Positions 9,334-19,887 of a stretch of DNA of 64,000 nt are shown here, piece by piece. The number at the start of each line of letters is the position of its first letter. Position 1 is the first letter of the stretch. Both the position numbers and the translations under genes were made by a program. Source of the stretch: Stachybotrys elegans (Eukaryota; Ascomycota; Sordariomycetes; Hypocreales; Stachybotryaceae); the NCBI GenBank assembly GCA_020746835.1, contig JAGPNK010000005.1, forward strand, positions 1,240,001 through 1,304,000, in the 5' to 3' direction. The notes below the pieces were generated by a model that ran no database searches, had not been told where the DNA came from, and saw nothing but the letters and a program-made list of their open reading frames with translations.

Positions 9334-11106
9334 TCATGGGTAGAACTGTGGCTGGCATGGAACGGGATCCTGCTGCCAGTCGTAAGTATGCAGATTATTC
9401 TCCTCGAGCTCAAAGGAAGTGTCGGACTCGTGCGTGTTGTAAATTGTGCCGGCTGATCTCGAATACGATTCCGTGGAGGAGACGCCGGTCGAGTCGGTAT
9501 CCGCAACCCCAATTGTACGAAAGTCGAATCCGTCCTCGGGAGCGAATTCCCAGGTCCCCCACAGTTCATCAGGGTTAAAGTTGGGAGGAGCAACAAGCGC
9601 TGCACCATCATCCTCATAAGCCTCGCCGGGGGGCGGTTGGATGCTTTCGATGACACGGTGGAGCTTCATCGGTAGATCCTTCAGCTTCGACCAGATGCCG
9701 TCCTTGATCTTATCCTCATAATTATCAATGGCCCGATTGACCTCGTCCGTGATGATTGTCTTAATCGTCCCAGGGAGCACGGCGCGGAAGTGGTTGAAGT
9801 AGCCGGCATGCTTGGAGCAGGCCCGGCTTCGCGGCTTCACATCTTGAGTCTCAGACGTCTCAAAATCTAGATCATATTATTAGTAGACTTGAATAATCTA
9901 GGAACGCTCTCTGAAGTTAGTACTTACAAGGAGAGGGAATATCGGTTGAATTCGGGTCAAATCCGAACAGGGTGCAGTACCACAACTTCCATTTTTCCAC
10001 ACCCTCACGTCGTAGGCGCTTCTTCAGCTCTTTTTCTTGGTTCTGGTCGAAGCCATCTCCAAAGTCTCGCTTCTTCGAAGCCTGATCCTTCACTTTACAT
10101 GGTTTCGGCAATCGCTGATGATCGTTCAAGTCCTTCTCTTTCTCAAAGAGTTTGTAGCAGCGAGTGCACTCGAATCGACGATGACGCCGAAGAAGATGCT
10201 CCCTGAATATAGGTTAGTTATGCGGGTGGCACATCATAGAGACAAATCAGCTTACTTGAGTCGATTGAGTTCCGCGAATCCAGGGCCGCAACATGTTCGA
10301 TGTGTCGCAAACCTTTCGGGGTCGTACTTGTAGTAAGGACAGGCGAATCTCTGCTCACTGTCTGATGTTCGCACACGCTTCGGGTTCTTAGTCCTTTGTG
10401 CATTGTCACTATCATCACCCTCTATCTCATCTTCGTCGTCTTTCTGGAGCTGCCTCTTGTAGCCGATAGACCGACTGCCTACCGGCAAGTGGCCTGAGGG
10501 CCGTCCTGGTGCTGAGGCAGCGCATGCTCCTCCGGCTTCACCACAACGGCCCTCAAGCATGTCGATCCTCTGGTTAACGCATTCCAAGATAGAAGCCATC
10601 AAAGACTCAATAATCTCGTGTTTGCGCTTCTGGATCTGCCGTGTGACCTGCTGCTCAACAAAGGCGGAAGAAGAAAGCGAGCCTTTGGGGTGACTTTGGC
10701 GTGTGGTGTGAGCCTCGTTTCTCTCGTCCGCTTGACCGGAAGGTGATGCCAGGCCTACTATGTTGGTACACTGGTCCTCAACTTTCATGTAGCGTTGCTT
10801 GGAACAGGAAGTTCTGCAGCCCGACGAGCTGTTGAGACATCAGCTCAGGCTGCAGAGGCGGAGTGCATGGTGAACTTACCCAGTCAAGACCTCGCCGCAA
10901 TCGAGGCCACACTCCTCCTCTAGTGTCCGAGACCGCGTCTTGTTGGGACGGCTTCCGATACTATCTTTCTGTATTGATTAAGAATATGTCCTGGTTCTCC
11001 ATTGGTGGATACTAAATACCTGGGTTGGGTGGCGATCCTTCTGATGCTTGACTGTAGAGGTTGACTTGTGTTTTGTAAAACCGTCGTCCTCCTGGGCCCG
11101 AGGCAT
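9334..11106 (-). CDS. C2H2-like zinc-finger orphan of filamentous fungi (five exons)
   Basis: Exons on the minus strand are 11020-11106, 10880-10968, 10256-10828, 9928-10202 and 9334-9866. All four introns (51-61 nt) have GT-AG ends and the phases agree, giving 518 residues from MPRAQEDDG. A tandem finger-like module spans the third intron: an atypical C-x15-C-x13-H-x4-H (from CPYYKYDP to LRRH), then C-x2-C-x12-H (FECTRCYKLFEKEKDL). A helical basic segment follows (KELKKRLRREGVEKWKLWY), then an acidic C-terminus. This arrangement matches a large, poorly characterised fungal family usually labelled C2H2-type. Nucleic-acid binding is plausible but not shown. A short Cys-rich stretch (SSGCRTSC) precedes the central part. 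Confidence 0.72.
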
Positions 11107-11661
11107 ATCCGGTTTGCCTTGAAGGTCCCTAAGATGGGTTGCGGACAATGTCGCAAGACAATCTTCTACTATGCCGTCTCCTCGGTGAGTGTTGCGTTGG
11201 TTTTCGTTTTATCTGCGTTTGATGATAGGTCTCTGGGAAGGCAGATTCTGATTCGGATACGAGTTGGCGAGTTGGGTCGAGTTACATGATGGGTAGTCTG
11301 AGAGTATTGGAGCAAGTCATACAGGTCGAATTGATTCTCGTACTGGTTCAATGGGCAAGGGCTGTCTTGTGCGTGGTGTAGGAAGTGAAGATGAACAAAA
11401 AGACATCAAGGGAAGTTGCTTGGCTTTATGCCATTCGCCATCCACTCCAACGGTGATGACGAAGCAAGTCATGCCCGCATATGCGCAGCACAGCTGCGCG
11501 CATTCAAAAGATATATCGGTACGTATTGGAGCTGCTTCCCCACGTGGTCTCGCCGGGAGGTAGGCCAATGCCTGGAGAGAGATGAGGTCGATTCCCGGTT
11601 AAGATGCCCGCCAAGACTCGTGATTTCCTTTCAATTGACAACTCATGTGTGTCAATTCATC

Positions 11662-11675
11662 TGCGCATATGCGCA
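11662..11675. repeat. 14-bp perfect palindrome, related copy at 11476
   Basis: TGCGCATATGCGCA is a perfect inverted repeat. The 12-nt core CGCATATGCGCA also occurs at 11476-11487, where only the central 10 bp are palindromic. Function is unknown. Confidence 0.5.
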
Positions 11676-12412
11676 TTACGCTATCGGGCCAATGTCGATC
11701 TCAGCAGTCGCCGTACGGGCCATCGAGGACGAGCCGGTCTAGCCCCGGCCTCCTCAGCCACGAGCGGCATCAAGTGCTTATCTCCCACTTCGGCATTGGA
11801 AAGAAGGCGTCAAGTGAGGGGTTGCGGCTCAAAATGGACCGCACTTCTCCATATGGGACGGGACTTGGCGGGTTGCAGACGCAATCACACTGCAGAGTCG
11901 GTAGCGACGAGGGACTTGATTCGCGTGATGGCTATACCTGCCTGCCGGGGCGTGATATCATGTTGGAGGCGAGGTTGCCATTGGGTCTCTGCTGCGCAGG
12001 TTCTGGCAAGGAGCTGCATGAATTGGTTCCATTCGGACACTTTGCATGAATGGCGCCATGCTGGATGCGTTGTTGAGGGGAAGTCGGAGGCTCAAGATGG
12101 GGAGGCATATGATTAGCTGTTGCTGATAATGGATGCTCAGCTGACAAGTTGGAATGCGTTGTCAAGTGGAAGGAGCGAGCTACTTACCCTGAACTTTCCA
12201 ATGGCTTGGCAGTTGACGATGCAATAAGATGGCTCTCCCTGCTGGCCTTGCATGCCGTGTCGTGCGATATTTCGTAGGAGAGGGACTAGCTATTCGCCAA
12301 TTGTCATATACTAGATACGATGAGAAGCAAACAGTTCTCATGCCATCATGCTTGGCCAAGGTTCAGATGGAGGTGTTGCAAAGGACACCCCACGCCCACC
12401 GCACCGTCCAAT

Positions 12413-12471
12413 GAAGCCCCCAGTCTCAAGGCTGGGTCTCCCGTGCAGGTATGATCACTAGACCACGGCTT
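12413..12471 (-). pseudogene. Probable tRNA-Gly-like relic
   Basis: Read on the minus strand, a 59-nt stretch starts with AAGCC and ends with GGCTT, which pair as an acceptor-like stem. It contains an A-box-like GTGGTCTAGTG, a GAGACCC segment and a CCCAG/CTGGG T-arm stem. The T-loop reads CTTGAGA rather than TTCGANN, and about a dozen bases are missing in the anticodon region. The order of pieces resembles eukaryotic tRNA-Gly. It is too short to fold as a working tRNA, so a decayed copy is the best reading. Confidence 0.4.
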
Positions 12472-13309
12472 GAGGGTCATATGCAGCAATGGCAGTGCTC
12501 TTGATAGGCAATCCCTGTTCTGACCCTAGTTGTCGAGGCTGACTCTCATATCAACACGAATACGCCTCACCCAGCGATCCGAGACGAGTTAAAGGCTTCT
12601 CCCGCTGTCCCTATTATGGAAGTAAAGTAATAAACGCAATTGCGTTCTAGTCTGATGCCAATCTGTGAGCAGCGTCCCCTTTGGAATGACATCACCAACA
12701 ACCTTGCCCGTGATTCTGCCAATGCCTCCCCTGAAGCACGCACATGTCCCTTGTCTGTGGGCACGTGAGTGAGGAACGACAATGATAGATTGAAGAGAGA
12801 CGGGTACAAGGCCTGATGGGTCTCGTCGGTAACATGATCGTATAAAGGCATCCCACCCCGAGCTTAGTATATGACGCACAAGCATCACCAATATCCTTAA
12901 TTGTAGTATCGCGATAACCTGACTAAACCGACGATAGATATAGGGTTCACTACACTTACACCTCGCCGCATAGGTCGGAAGCCCCAATCACCTGTATTGA
13001 AAGCGAGACGGCGTTGTTCTGAACTGGAAAGAAACTCCAGGCTTTATGCTATCTATGACTTGTTACCGGCACACCATGCTTTTTATCTTCTGCGCTGAAA
13101 CAACACACTATCAAAGCACCCCTGAAATGAAGCTCTCAACATCAACATGGTATCGTTAAACAGAGGGAGGAAATGTTGTACAAAAAAATAACAAAAAAGC
13201 AACCCGCTGGGGTCCATATCCATGCTTTGCAGAGATTCATTAGGGAGAAGAGAAAAAAAGAAAGAAAGAAGCTTAAAACCCTTCAAACCAGTTCCACCAC
13301 GTAATAACA

Positions 13310-15775
13310 TTACGCCGACTCCCAAGATTCACCCCAGAGCTGATTCAGGTTGAGGCCTAGCAGCTCGAGACTCGGGTCCAGGTTGAACGGTTGTGTAAGG
13401 TCGGTGCCCACGAGCCATGGTGCTGTTGCTGGGTCCATGCTGACGGAGGATATCGTTGGTGGGAAAGCAAACGGTGTAACAGACTTGAGCATAAAATTAG
13501 ACATGGACACGGTACCTGGGCGCACTGTAGTGCTTACCTTCAACCTATCCGGTACATCCAGGCCAGCGCTCGGTCCTATTGGGGGGAGGTCGACACCTCC
13601 AGCTCGAGGAGTAGAGAGGGACGGATCTCCTGCTGCAGAAGTCTCTTGGTTTGCCAGTAGCCTATAATGAAGATGCACGAACCTCTCGGCCGAAGTAGAC
13701 TTGGCAACCTCGGTAGACTTGGTCCCGAGATGGGCCTCCAAGAGACCCAGCGCCGCGCACATGATTGAGTAGCCCCACGGCTCATTGTTTCCGCAGCGCA
13801 GCAGTCGATCCTCCTTCATGGCAAGACACTTCTCGATCAGCTTGAGCGTATGCTGAGAGTTGATCATGATCATGTTGGTCGACCCTCGGGGCTGAAGCAT
13901 CGTGACGCTGCACAGGTTGATGGCAGTTGTGAGGGCGTCTTCTCGCAGGAAGTTCAGCGACCTGATTCCTTGCTCGTACAACTTGTCGTGTAGCAAGACA
14001 ATATCTCTTGCTGCATTATAGTAGACAATCTCGGAATACTGGTACTTGGAATTCTGCTTGCGCAGCTTCAGGTACGGCTGGTGGAGGGGGATGATGTATT
14101 GCCTCAGCTGAACATGCAGCAACGTGTAGGCGACCAGCGGGTTCTTCTTTCCGTTGGAGTTATCGGGGTTGATATCCCAGGATGGCAGAGCGTCGATCTC
14201 CTGCGTCAAATCGTTTGTGTAGCGAATAACTTGGTCGTAATCGATCTGAGAAGTCGGCCCAGTAAGCAGACGACTCAACTCCAGCCGCAAGGCCAAGCTT
14301 TGCCTCGACACGTTCTGGAAAGAGGAGAATGTATACTCCCTGGTGGGTTTCGCCGAGGGAAGCGTCGTGGTGTTCTCATCAAAGTCCTCGTCATCGAGGT
14401 TTTGCGGGGGGTTGGTGTCGAAATGCAGCTGGCTGAGAAGCGTAGGTAGTCCGTGGTCAAAGGAGGCCTGCATATCAAACTCCTGGAGCGTGGCCCATAT
14501 TCTTCGGCGCATTTCTTGGTGGTATACGGTGATCTGACCACCCATGTGGCTGGGTTCGCGATGCAGACCGACAGCAATACCGTCATGTATCAAGGCGCCG
14601 GACCCGGTCCAGAATCGCTTCTTCTTGATTGTATTTACCCGCTTTCCCAGGTAAAGAAGGCAGGCGAGCTGGTAATGAATGAGCTTGCGGTGCTTCTGGC
14701 TCTGCTTCAGTTGCCACTCGTCGCAGGCCTTGATCCACCGCTCGGCCCAGTGGCGAGCACTGGACATCATGCCGATGAACTTGAGGCTGTCGTAAGTGTG
14801 TACGCAACTGGCCACGGCCATCATGGCCAATATCAGGGCGGTAAAGGCAGCGTAGCGCTGGTTAGTACCAGGCACCCAGTACTGCTCGTATTCCTGGCGG
14901 AACGTGGGGATGTGAACGATGCGATGAACCTGCTCGAACTGGTCGAGGTAGACGTTAATCAGGGCGTCAGCCTCTTCCTTTGCCGGAAGTAGTGCTTCAA
15001 GCTCGAGGTCCGGCTGCTCGAATGCGTTCTCGCGCTCCTCGCGCCGCCGCTTGCGATCCTTTCGGTCATGAAGAATGACGGGCCGCAGCCACTCATCGGC
15101 GGTCTCCCGCATGAAGGGACACAGCCCCGTCAACTCAACAAAGGCCATGCTCGCATTGTGCGGGCCAAAATAGCGTGTGCGGAAGCCCTTGCCGCGGAAG
15201 AATCGAAGCTCGGGGCCCTCGCCGGTGGATATACTGCTGGCATCGATGCACTCCTGGACCTCGGGCCGTACGGCGGGCTCGCCATCCACGAGGGTGTCAT
15301 CCTTTTGCGTAGATGGCGAATGGGTACCGGCGACGGTGCTACCGTCGTAGGAGCCCGTAGCACCTCCGCGGGTGAGGATGCTCTTGAGCTGGGAGAGCTC
15401 GAGTTCCAAGCGACGGATACGGTCATGGTCCTGGCGAACGACTTCGGCGTCTCTGTTGGAGAGGCCAGAGATGCCCAAGCTGTCAACCGATCTCCTGGAG
15501 TCGATCTGGGTGAAAGGTGGCGGGATGCCGGAGGAGGCGCTGATGACCTCGCCGGTCCGGGATTCATAGCTGCACCTATCGGGAGTGCCGCTCTTCAGAC
15601 AACGCTCACAGGGGAAGCCACGGTCACACGACAGCTTGCGGCGGCGGCACTCGAGGCAGCTGAGGCGCACGCGCTGCCGCTTCCGGGCGGGCTGCTCCGA
15701 GCCGTTGACGGAGTCGTCCCGGCCCTGATCGGACTCCGGGGTCTCATCTCGGGGATGATCGCGATCGTCCCCCAT
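13310..15775 (-). CDS. Zn2Cys6 transcription factor with fungal-specific middle domain
   Basis: A single-exon gene of 821 residues starting at the ATG at 15775. The zinc cluster is complete: C40, C43, C50, C56, C59 and C68 with spacing C-x2-C-x6-C-x5-C-x2-C-x8-C, preceded by RKRQR. A short heptad-like helix (RIRRLELELSQLKSIL) suggests dimerisation. The fungal transcription-factor domain follows (from about FEQVHRIVHIPTF through the GIAVGLHREP segment). The family acts as nuclear regulators of metabolism, stress or development; the target is unknown and no biosynthetic cluster is adjacent. The frame stays open upstream to 15910 with no ATG, so an upstream exon is possible but unproven. It is divergent from the DUF2470 gene. 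Confidence 0.85.
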   Translation of the reverse strand: MGDDRDHPRDETPESDQGRDDSVNGSEQPARKRQRVRLSCLECRRRKLSCDRGFPCERCLKSGTPDRCSYESRTGEVISASSGIPPPFTQIDSRRSVDSLGISGLSNRDAEVVRQDHDRIRRLELELSQLKSILTRGGATGSYDGSTVAGTHSPSTQKDDTLVDGEPAVRPEVQECIDASSISTGEGPELRFFRGKGFRTRYFGPHNASMAFVELTGLCPFMRETADEWLRPVILHDRKDRKRRREERENAFEQPDLELEALLPAKEEADALINVYLDQFEQVHRIVHIPTFRQEYEQYWVPGTNQRYAAFTALILAMMAVASCVHTYDSLKFIGMMSSARHWAERWIKACDEWQLKQSQKHRKLIHYQLACLLYLGKRVNTIKKKRFWTGSGALIHDGIAVGLHREPSHMGGQITVYHQEMRRRIWATLQEFDMQASFDHGLPTLLSQLHFDTNPPQNLDDEDFDENTTTLPSAKPTREYTFSSFQNVSRQSLALRLELSRLLTGPTSQIDYDQVIRYTNDLTQEIDALPSWDINPDNSNGKKNPLVAYTLLHVQLRQYIIPLHQPYLKLRKQNSKYQYSEIVYYNAARDIVLLHDKLYEQGIRSLNFLREDALTTAINLCSVTMLQPRGSTNMIMINSQHTLKLIEKCLAMKEDRLLRCGNNEPWGYSIMCAALGLLEAHLGTKSTEVAKSTSAERFVHLHYRLLANQETSAAGDPSLSTPRAGGVDLPPIGPSAGLDVPDRLKVSTTVRPGTVSMSNFMLKSVTPFAFPPTISSVSMDPATAPWLVGTDLTQPFNLDPSLELLGLNLNQLWGESWESA

Positions 15776-16837
15776 GGCGAGGAAATGTCTGTCGGGATCA
15801 GATGGAGGACTCAAGCCGACTGCCACGACGATATGGGGACGCTCGTAGAGGTCGTATAAGATGAGATTCAAGACATCGGTAGATAAAGCCCTACTCGCCG
15901 ACCCATCCAAAGTGATCGCTCAATTATCTGATGAGCTTGACCCGCGTAAGGCGTGAGACTGCCGTGACCTGTCAGTAAAGCCAAGTCCGAGCGGAGTCCG
16001 AGGATATTTTGCTCAGGAGCTGACGCTATTCATGGCGCTTACTCATCGGTAGTTGGGCTCCTCTGCGCCACATGCCACATGCCACGCTCCAGCCACAGCT
16101 GGTGTGAGAGTTGAGCGATCCAAGACACTGCTTCGGTAGAGAATGGGCACATCATTCCTGACATGTTTGTTTTTCCCTCTTTTCGTGATTCGGGTCGTTT
16201 AATCAACAGGCAGTCTGGATAGATTCTGCTTCATAAAATGGGGTTTCCCTCCTTTATTCGTTCACCATCACATCTGCCTTCTTGCCTCCAGGAATTAGCT
16301 CGGATCTCCGAGGTGGCTGCCACTGATTCAGTCAAGCAGACAGGTAAACGATCCAAGTTGCTATAAAAGTGCCGGAATTTGCGGTGGAAGGCTGATTAAT
16401 CCACGATTCATTCTTGTGTCCCAGCATGGCGGAGAATGATCCTCTGGTGTCCCAATCCATGGTAGAATCGGAGGCTTTTGGCTGTCACTGTTGGAGCATG
16501 AGCCGATTCCCAAACGTCAAACCGCAATACTTCCTGAGGATACAGGGCTCCTACTTGTCCCTTTGCAAGGTCAAAAAGACGAATCCTTTGCCATTTCCTC
16601 GACGTAGCCAGCTAGGATCCGGACAAACAAGATCATGCGGAGATAGTTTACTCATCGCACCGCCTTACCATCATGAACAATCATAATGCCACACCATGAC
16701 TTGGACCAGGGTGATACGTCTATTTATTAAGACCCATTTTGCCTCATTTACCATCTGCAACTGCAACTCAACCTCCCAAGCCGTAACCAACTCAACCTCA
16801 TCACCCCCACGTTTCGCAGTCAAACATCTGCATCACC
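15776..16837. promoter_or_regulatory. Divergent promoter, Zn2Cys6 gene / DUF2470 gene
   Basis: About 1.06 kb between the two start codons. It contains pyrimidine-rich stretches and a TATTTATTAAG segment about 115 bp before the ATG at 16838. The open frames here are short and unsupported. No repeat or RNA gene is recognised. Confidence 0.5.
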
Positions 16838-17500
16838 ATGGATGAGGACCAAGCCAAGCAGCGCATCATTGCGCACATGAACCGCGATCACCCCCGCGAG
16901 CTCGCCCACTACCTGCGCCACTACGTGCAGCTGTCTGCCAGCGCCGCAGCTGACCCAACTCTTCGCGATATCACCATGAAGTCCATGGTCATCCAGGCAC
17001 GCGGCAAGGAATACACGGTTCCCATATCCCCGCCTCTCGGCTCCTGGCGCGACGCACGAGACCGCCTCGTGGCTATGGACACAGAAGCTCGCAACGCCCT
17101 CGGCATCAGCGACATCGTTATCAATGAATGGGTTGCCCCAGGTTTCGACACCCTTGGGATCGTGTCCTTTGCTGTTCTCTTCTTCTTCGCCTCGGCAGCC
17201 TCTCTGCCCTTGATGCATCCCGGTACACAACTATGGCAGTTCCTGGACACGGTCTGGCCTTTTGGTGCTGCTGGCTATCGCTGGCTCGTGGGTGCCATGC
17301 TATGGCCCGTCTTGGCCATCCACACCTTTGAGACTATCCTCTTTGAGTTTACGCAGATGCGCAAGTATAGCGTCAAGCGAGGCTCGGGAGCCTGGGTGCT
17401 CTGGATGCTGACATGCTTCGTTGGCGGTGCCCCCACGTGGCCTCACCTCCGCCGCCTCGCTGACAAGAAGCGCGAGCAGAAGCAGGCCAAGACACACTGA
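16838..17500 (+). CDS. DUF2470-domain integral membrane protein
   Basis: An intronless gene of 220 residues with a good start context (CACC before ATG). Residues 5-85 match the DUF2470 fold, including the HMNRDHPREL opening that resembles the haem-utilisation (HugZ-type) C-terminal domain. Three hydrophobic segments follow, at about 104-125, 147-169 and 184-203, and the C-terminus is Lys-rich (DKKREQKQAK), as in proteins held in the ER. Fungi carry this fusion widely, but its function is not established. Haem or flavin binding would be inference from the domain name only. Confidence 0.75.
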   Translation: MDEDQAKQRIIAHMNRDHPRELAHYLRHYVQLSASAAADPTLRDITMKSMVIQARGKEYTVPISPPLGSWRDARDRLVAMDTEARNALGISDIVINEWVAPGFDTLGIVSFAVLFFFASAASLPLMHPGTQLWQFLDTVWPFGAAGYRWLVGAMLWPVLAIHTFETILFEFTQMRKYSVKRGSGAWVLWMLTCFVGGAPTWPHLRRLADKKREQKQAKTH

Positions 17501-18248
17501 AACTCTTTACTCAAGGCACGCTGTCAAACGGAATGCTATGGAACCCGAGCTTTGTTCGTGATCTGTCACGGATGAGATACTGGCACTGGACGATGAAGGC
17601 AACTTTGTCTCCAACCACCACAGCATAAGACGGGCGTCGTGAAGCTATTGAGCTGGATCTAGCTACAGTGTATATTTCAAGAGGCGTGCAGAAGGCAGCA
17701 ACGCCCCGTTTCGTCACGGCAGTATACAATATACAGGATCATCAGGGCAGCTAATTCCACGTGGTTCATGAATGGCATGCTCGTCTCCTGCGCTAAACTC
17801 CCTTGACCGCACAAGCCGATAACATGATTCAACCCATCCAATATAAACTTGATCCAACAGGATACTACTCATGCGTGCTTGCGCCATGTGTACAGTGACC
17901 CATTCTTCACCGCTGAATGCGGTGATTCCTGCCATATGAAGCTGATCAAGTCCTCCAACCACGGTAGAGTTCGAGTCATCGGCAAGTCTTAGACCAAAAG
18001 CCTAGTCGTCAGGCGCCTCATCAGCTTAAAATAGCACCTGCTAGGGAAGCACGAGTGAGCCGTGAGTGACGGTAGCATGTAAGTGTAGAGGCTATCCAGA
18101 CGCGCCAACTTGTGTTAAGGCAGAGTAATCCCCAAATGTGGGGTGCGCATAGCTGCAGATCGAGGGATCGAAGTGTTTGAATCACGATAAAGACGCTGAT
18201 CGACACATGATCGCCCATGTTGAAACCGCTGGCGGCATGACGCTATCA
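17501..18248. other. Convergent 3' intergenic space
   Basis: This 748-bp stretch between the DUF2470 and RecQ stop codons carries no gene, RNA or repeat that I can support. Confidence 0.45.
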
Positions 18249-19887
18249 TTAATCATCATAGTAGCCATCATAAGTCCCCTGAACCGCCTGTGTGCTCACC
18301 CACTCGGCGTTTGCTAGGCCTTTCATAAATCTCTTGTTGAGATCATGAGCATCCTTGTGCCAGTCGCAGGCGAAGTCACATTCTGCCGCGGCTGTCTCGC
18401 CAAAATACTTGCATATCTGTGCGTGCCGACAGGTGCTAGTGTTCTCGCAATACTCCGCTAGGGCCTTGAGGCTCCGCATACGTGCTTCATAATTCGAGTG
18501 GGAGGCTTCGGCGCCGTCGGACTTGACAAGGCGCATGACACGTTCTAGGTCTTCCCTACTGTAGTAGAGGAAGCAGTAGCTGGCGTTGCCGTCGCGTCCC
18601 GCTCTGCCCGCCTCTTGGTAATAGCCCTCGAAACTTTTGGGTATCCGCCAATGGACTACGAAGCGAACGTTGTTCTTGTCTATGCCCATGCCGAACGCGG
18701 TTGTGGCCACGATAATGTCGTAGCCAGGCTCATTGCTGATCCACCGGGCTAGAGTCTCCTCCTTCACTTCCTTGGGGAGTCGAGCGTGGAAGGGGCGTGC
18801 GCCGATGCCTTCGTTGCGAAGACTCGCCGAGAGCGACTCGCACTCATCTCTGGATATAGTATAAATGATGCCGGGCACGCTCTCTGGTCTCTCGCCGGCC
18901 TCTTGCAATTCGGAGAGCCTCGTGTCTGCACGTCGACGATCGTACACACCACGCAGCCAACGTAGAAAATCGGAAAGGCGATTGTCTTCTTCATCCCGAG
19001 TGTAGCGTATCTCCAGGTGAAGGTTACGTCTCTGTGGACTCATGAGGAACGTCTTGATGCGTTCGGGAGATGCGTCTAGCCGAAGAGTTTCCAGTATGTC
19101 TTGACGTACCTGAGGGTTGGCGGTAGCTGTCAAGCACATGATGGGGACATCGGGAAAGGATTCCCGAAACCATGACAGGCGTTTGAAGTCAGTGCGAAAA
19201 TCGTGGCCCCATTCTGATATGCAATGAGCCTCATCTATGGCAACCCTAGCCAGCTCCTTTTGTCTGTACACGAGCTTCAGGCGATCACGAAACGAGGGAG
19301 TCGAGCATAGCTCTGGCGTAACGTAGAGAAGCTTGGTCTTTGGGTGGCCAGTCCCGAGATCCCGCTGGATACGCTGTTTCTCGTTGTAGGGAGTATTGCT
19401 ATTTAGGGAGCTGGCATCGATCCCCGAAGCCCTGAGCGCCTCAACCTGGTTAATCTTTTGCAATGTGGTTAGAAGAAGGAAACCAAGTACCGGGCAAGTA
19501 AACGGGGTGAAATTTGTAATTACCATGAGGCTCAGCAGCGGGGATACGACAATGGTTACTGGAAGAAAGGTCAGGCGACTCTGTGGCTATGCAAGCAGAC
19601 GAAATTGTCCAACTCACTGCCTTGGTCAACAACCGCAGGAAGCTGGAAACAGAGGCTCTTGCCAAAGGATGTAGCTGCCTGGACGTAGACGTCGTATCCT
19701 TGAAGGGCTGCTTCGATGACTTCTCGCTGATGAGGTCTAGGTGACAGATCAGCTATTGGCCAATTGACCGCGCGCCTTGGGGCGCCGATGCTGCGATGAC
19801 ATACCGGAAGTCATTCTTGTGGAAACAACGCCTCAGCGTGAAACCGATGTCCGTGTTGGAGCCAATCCGTTTCAAGGTTGGAGGCAT
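18249..19887 (-). CDS. Short RecQ-family DNA helicase
   Basis: Exons on the minus strand are 19805-19887, 19618-19736, 19524-19558 and 18249-19454. All introns (58-69 nt) are GT-AG and the phases agree, giving 480 residues from MPPTLKRIG. RecQ motifs appear in order: motif 0 (FRPHQREVI, from 27), an unusual motif I (AATSFGKS, Lys54), SPLLSLM, DEAH (153-156), TATA, and motif VI (QEAGRAGRDG). A Cys-rich RecQ zinc-binding segment follows (YCENTSTCRHAQICKYFGE). The protein ends about 50 residues later, so the winged-helix and HRDC domains of larger RecQ proteins are missing. A role in recombination or replication repair is inferred from the family. I cannot say which RecQ paralogue group it belongs to. 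Confidence 0.85.

Larger units (their letters stand above)
11107..13309. other. Gene-free stretch of 2.2 kb
   Basis: No open frame here has family resemblance or a credible exon structure, although several run 100-170 codons. It holds a probable tRNA relic (12413-12471) and two related palindromes around 11476 and 11662. The end near 13160-13270 is A/G-rich and probably belongs to the 3' untranslated region of the Zn2Cys6 gene. Confidence 0.5.

Noticed and set aside
11604..12116. 170-codon plus-strand open frame in the gene-free stretch
   Set aside because: No homology, no splice-supported extension, and an overlapping frame of similar length exists; treated as chance.
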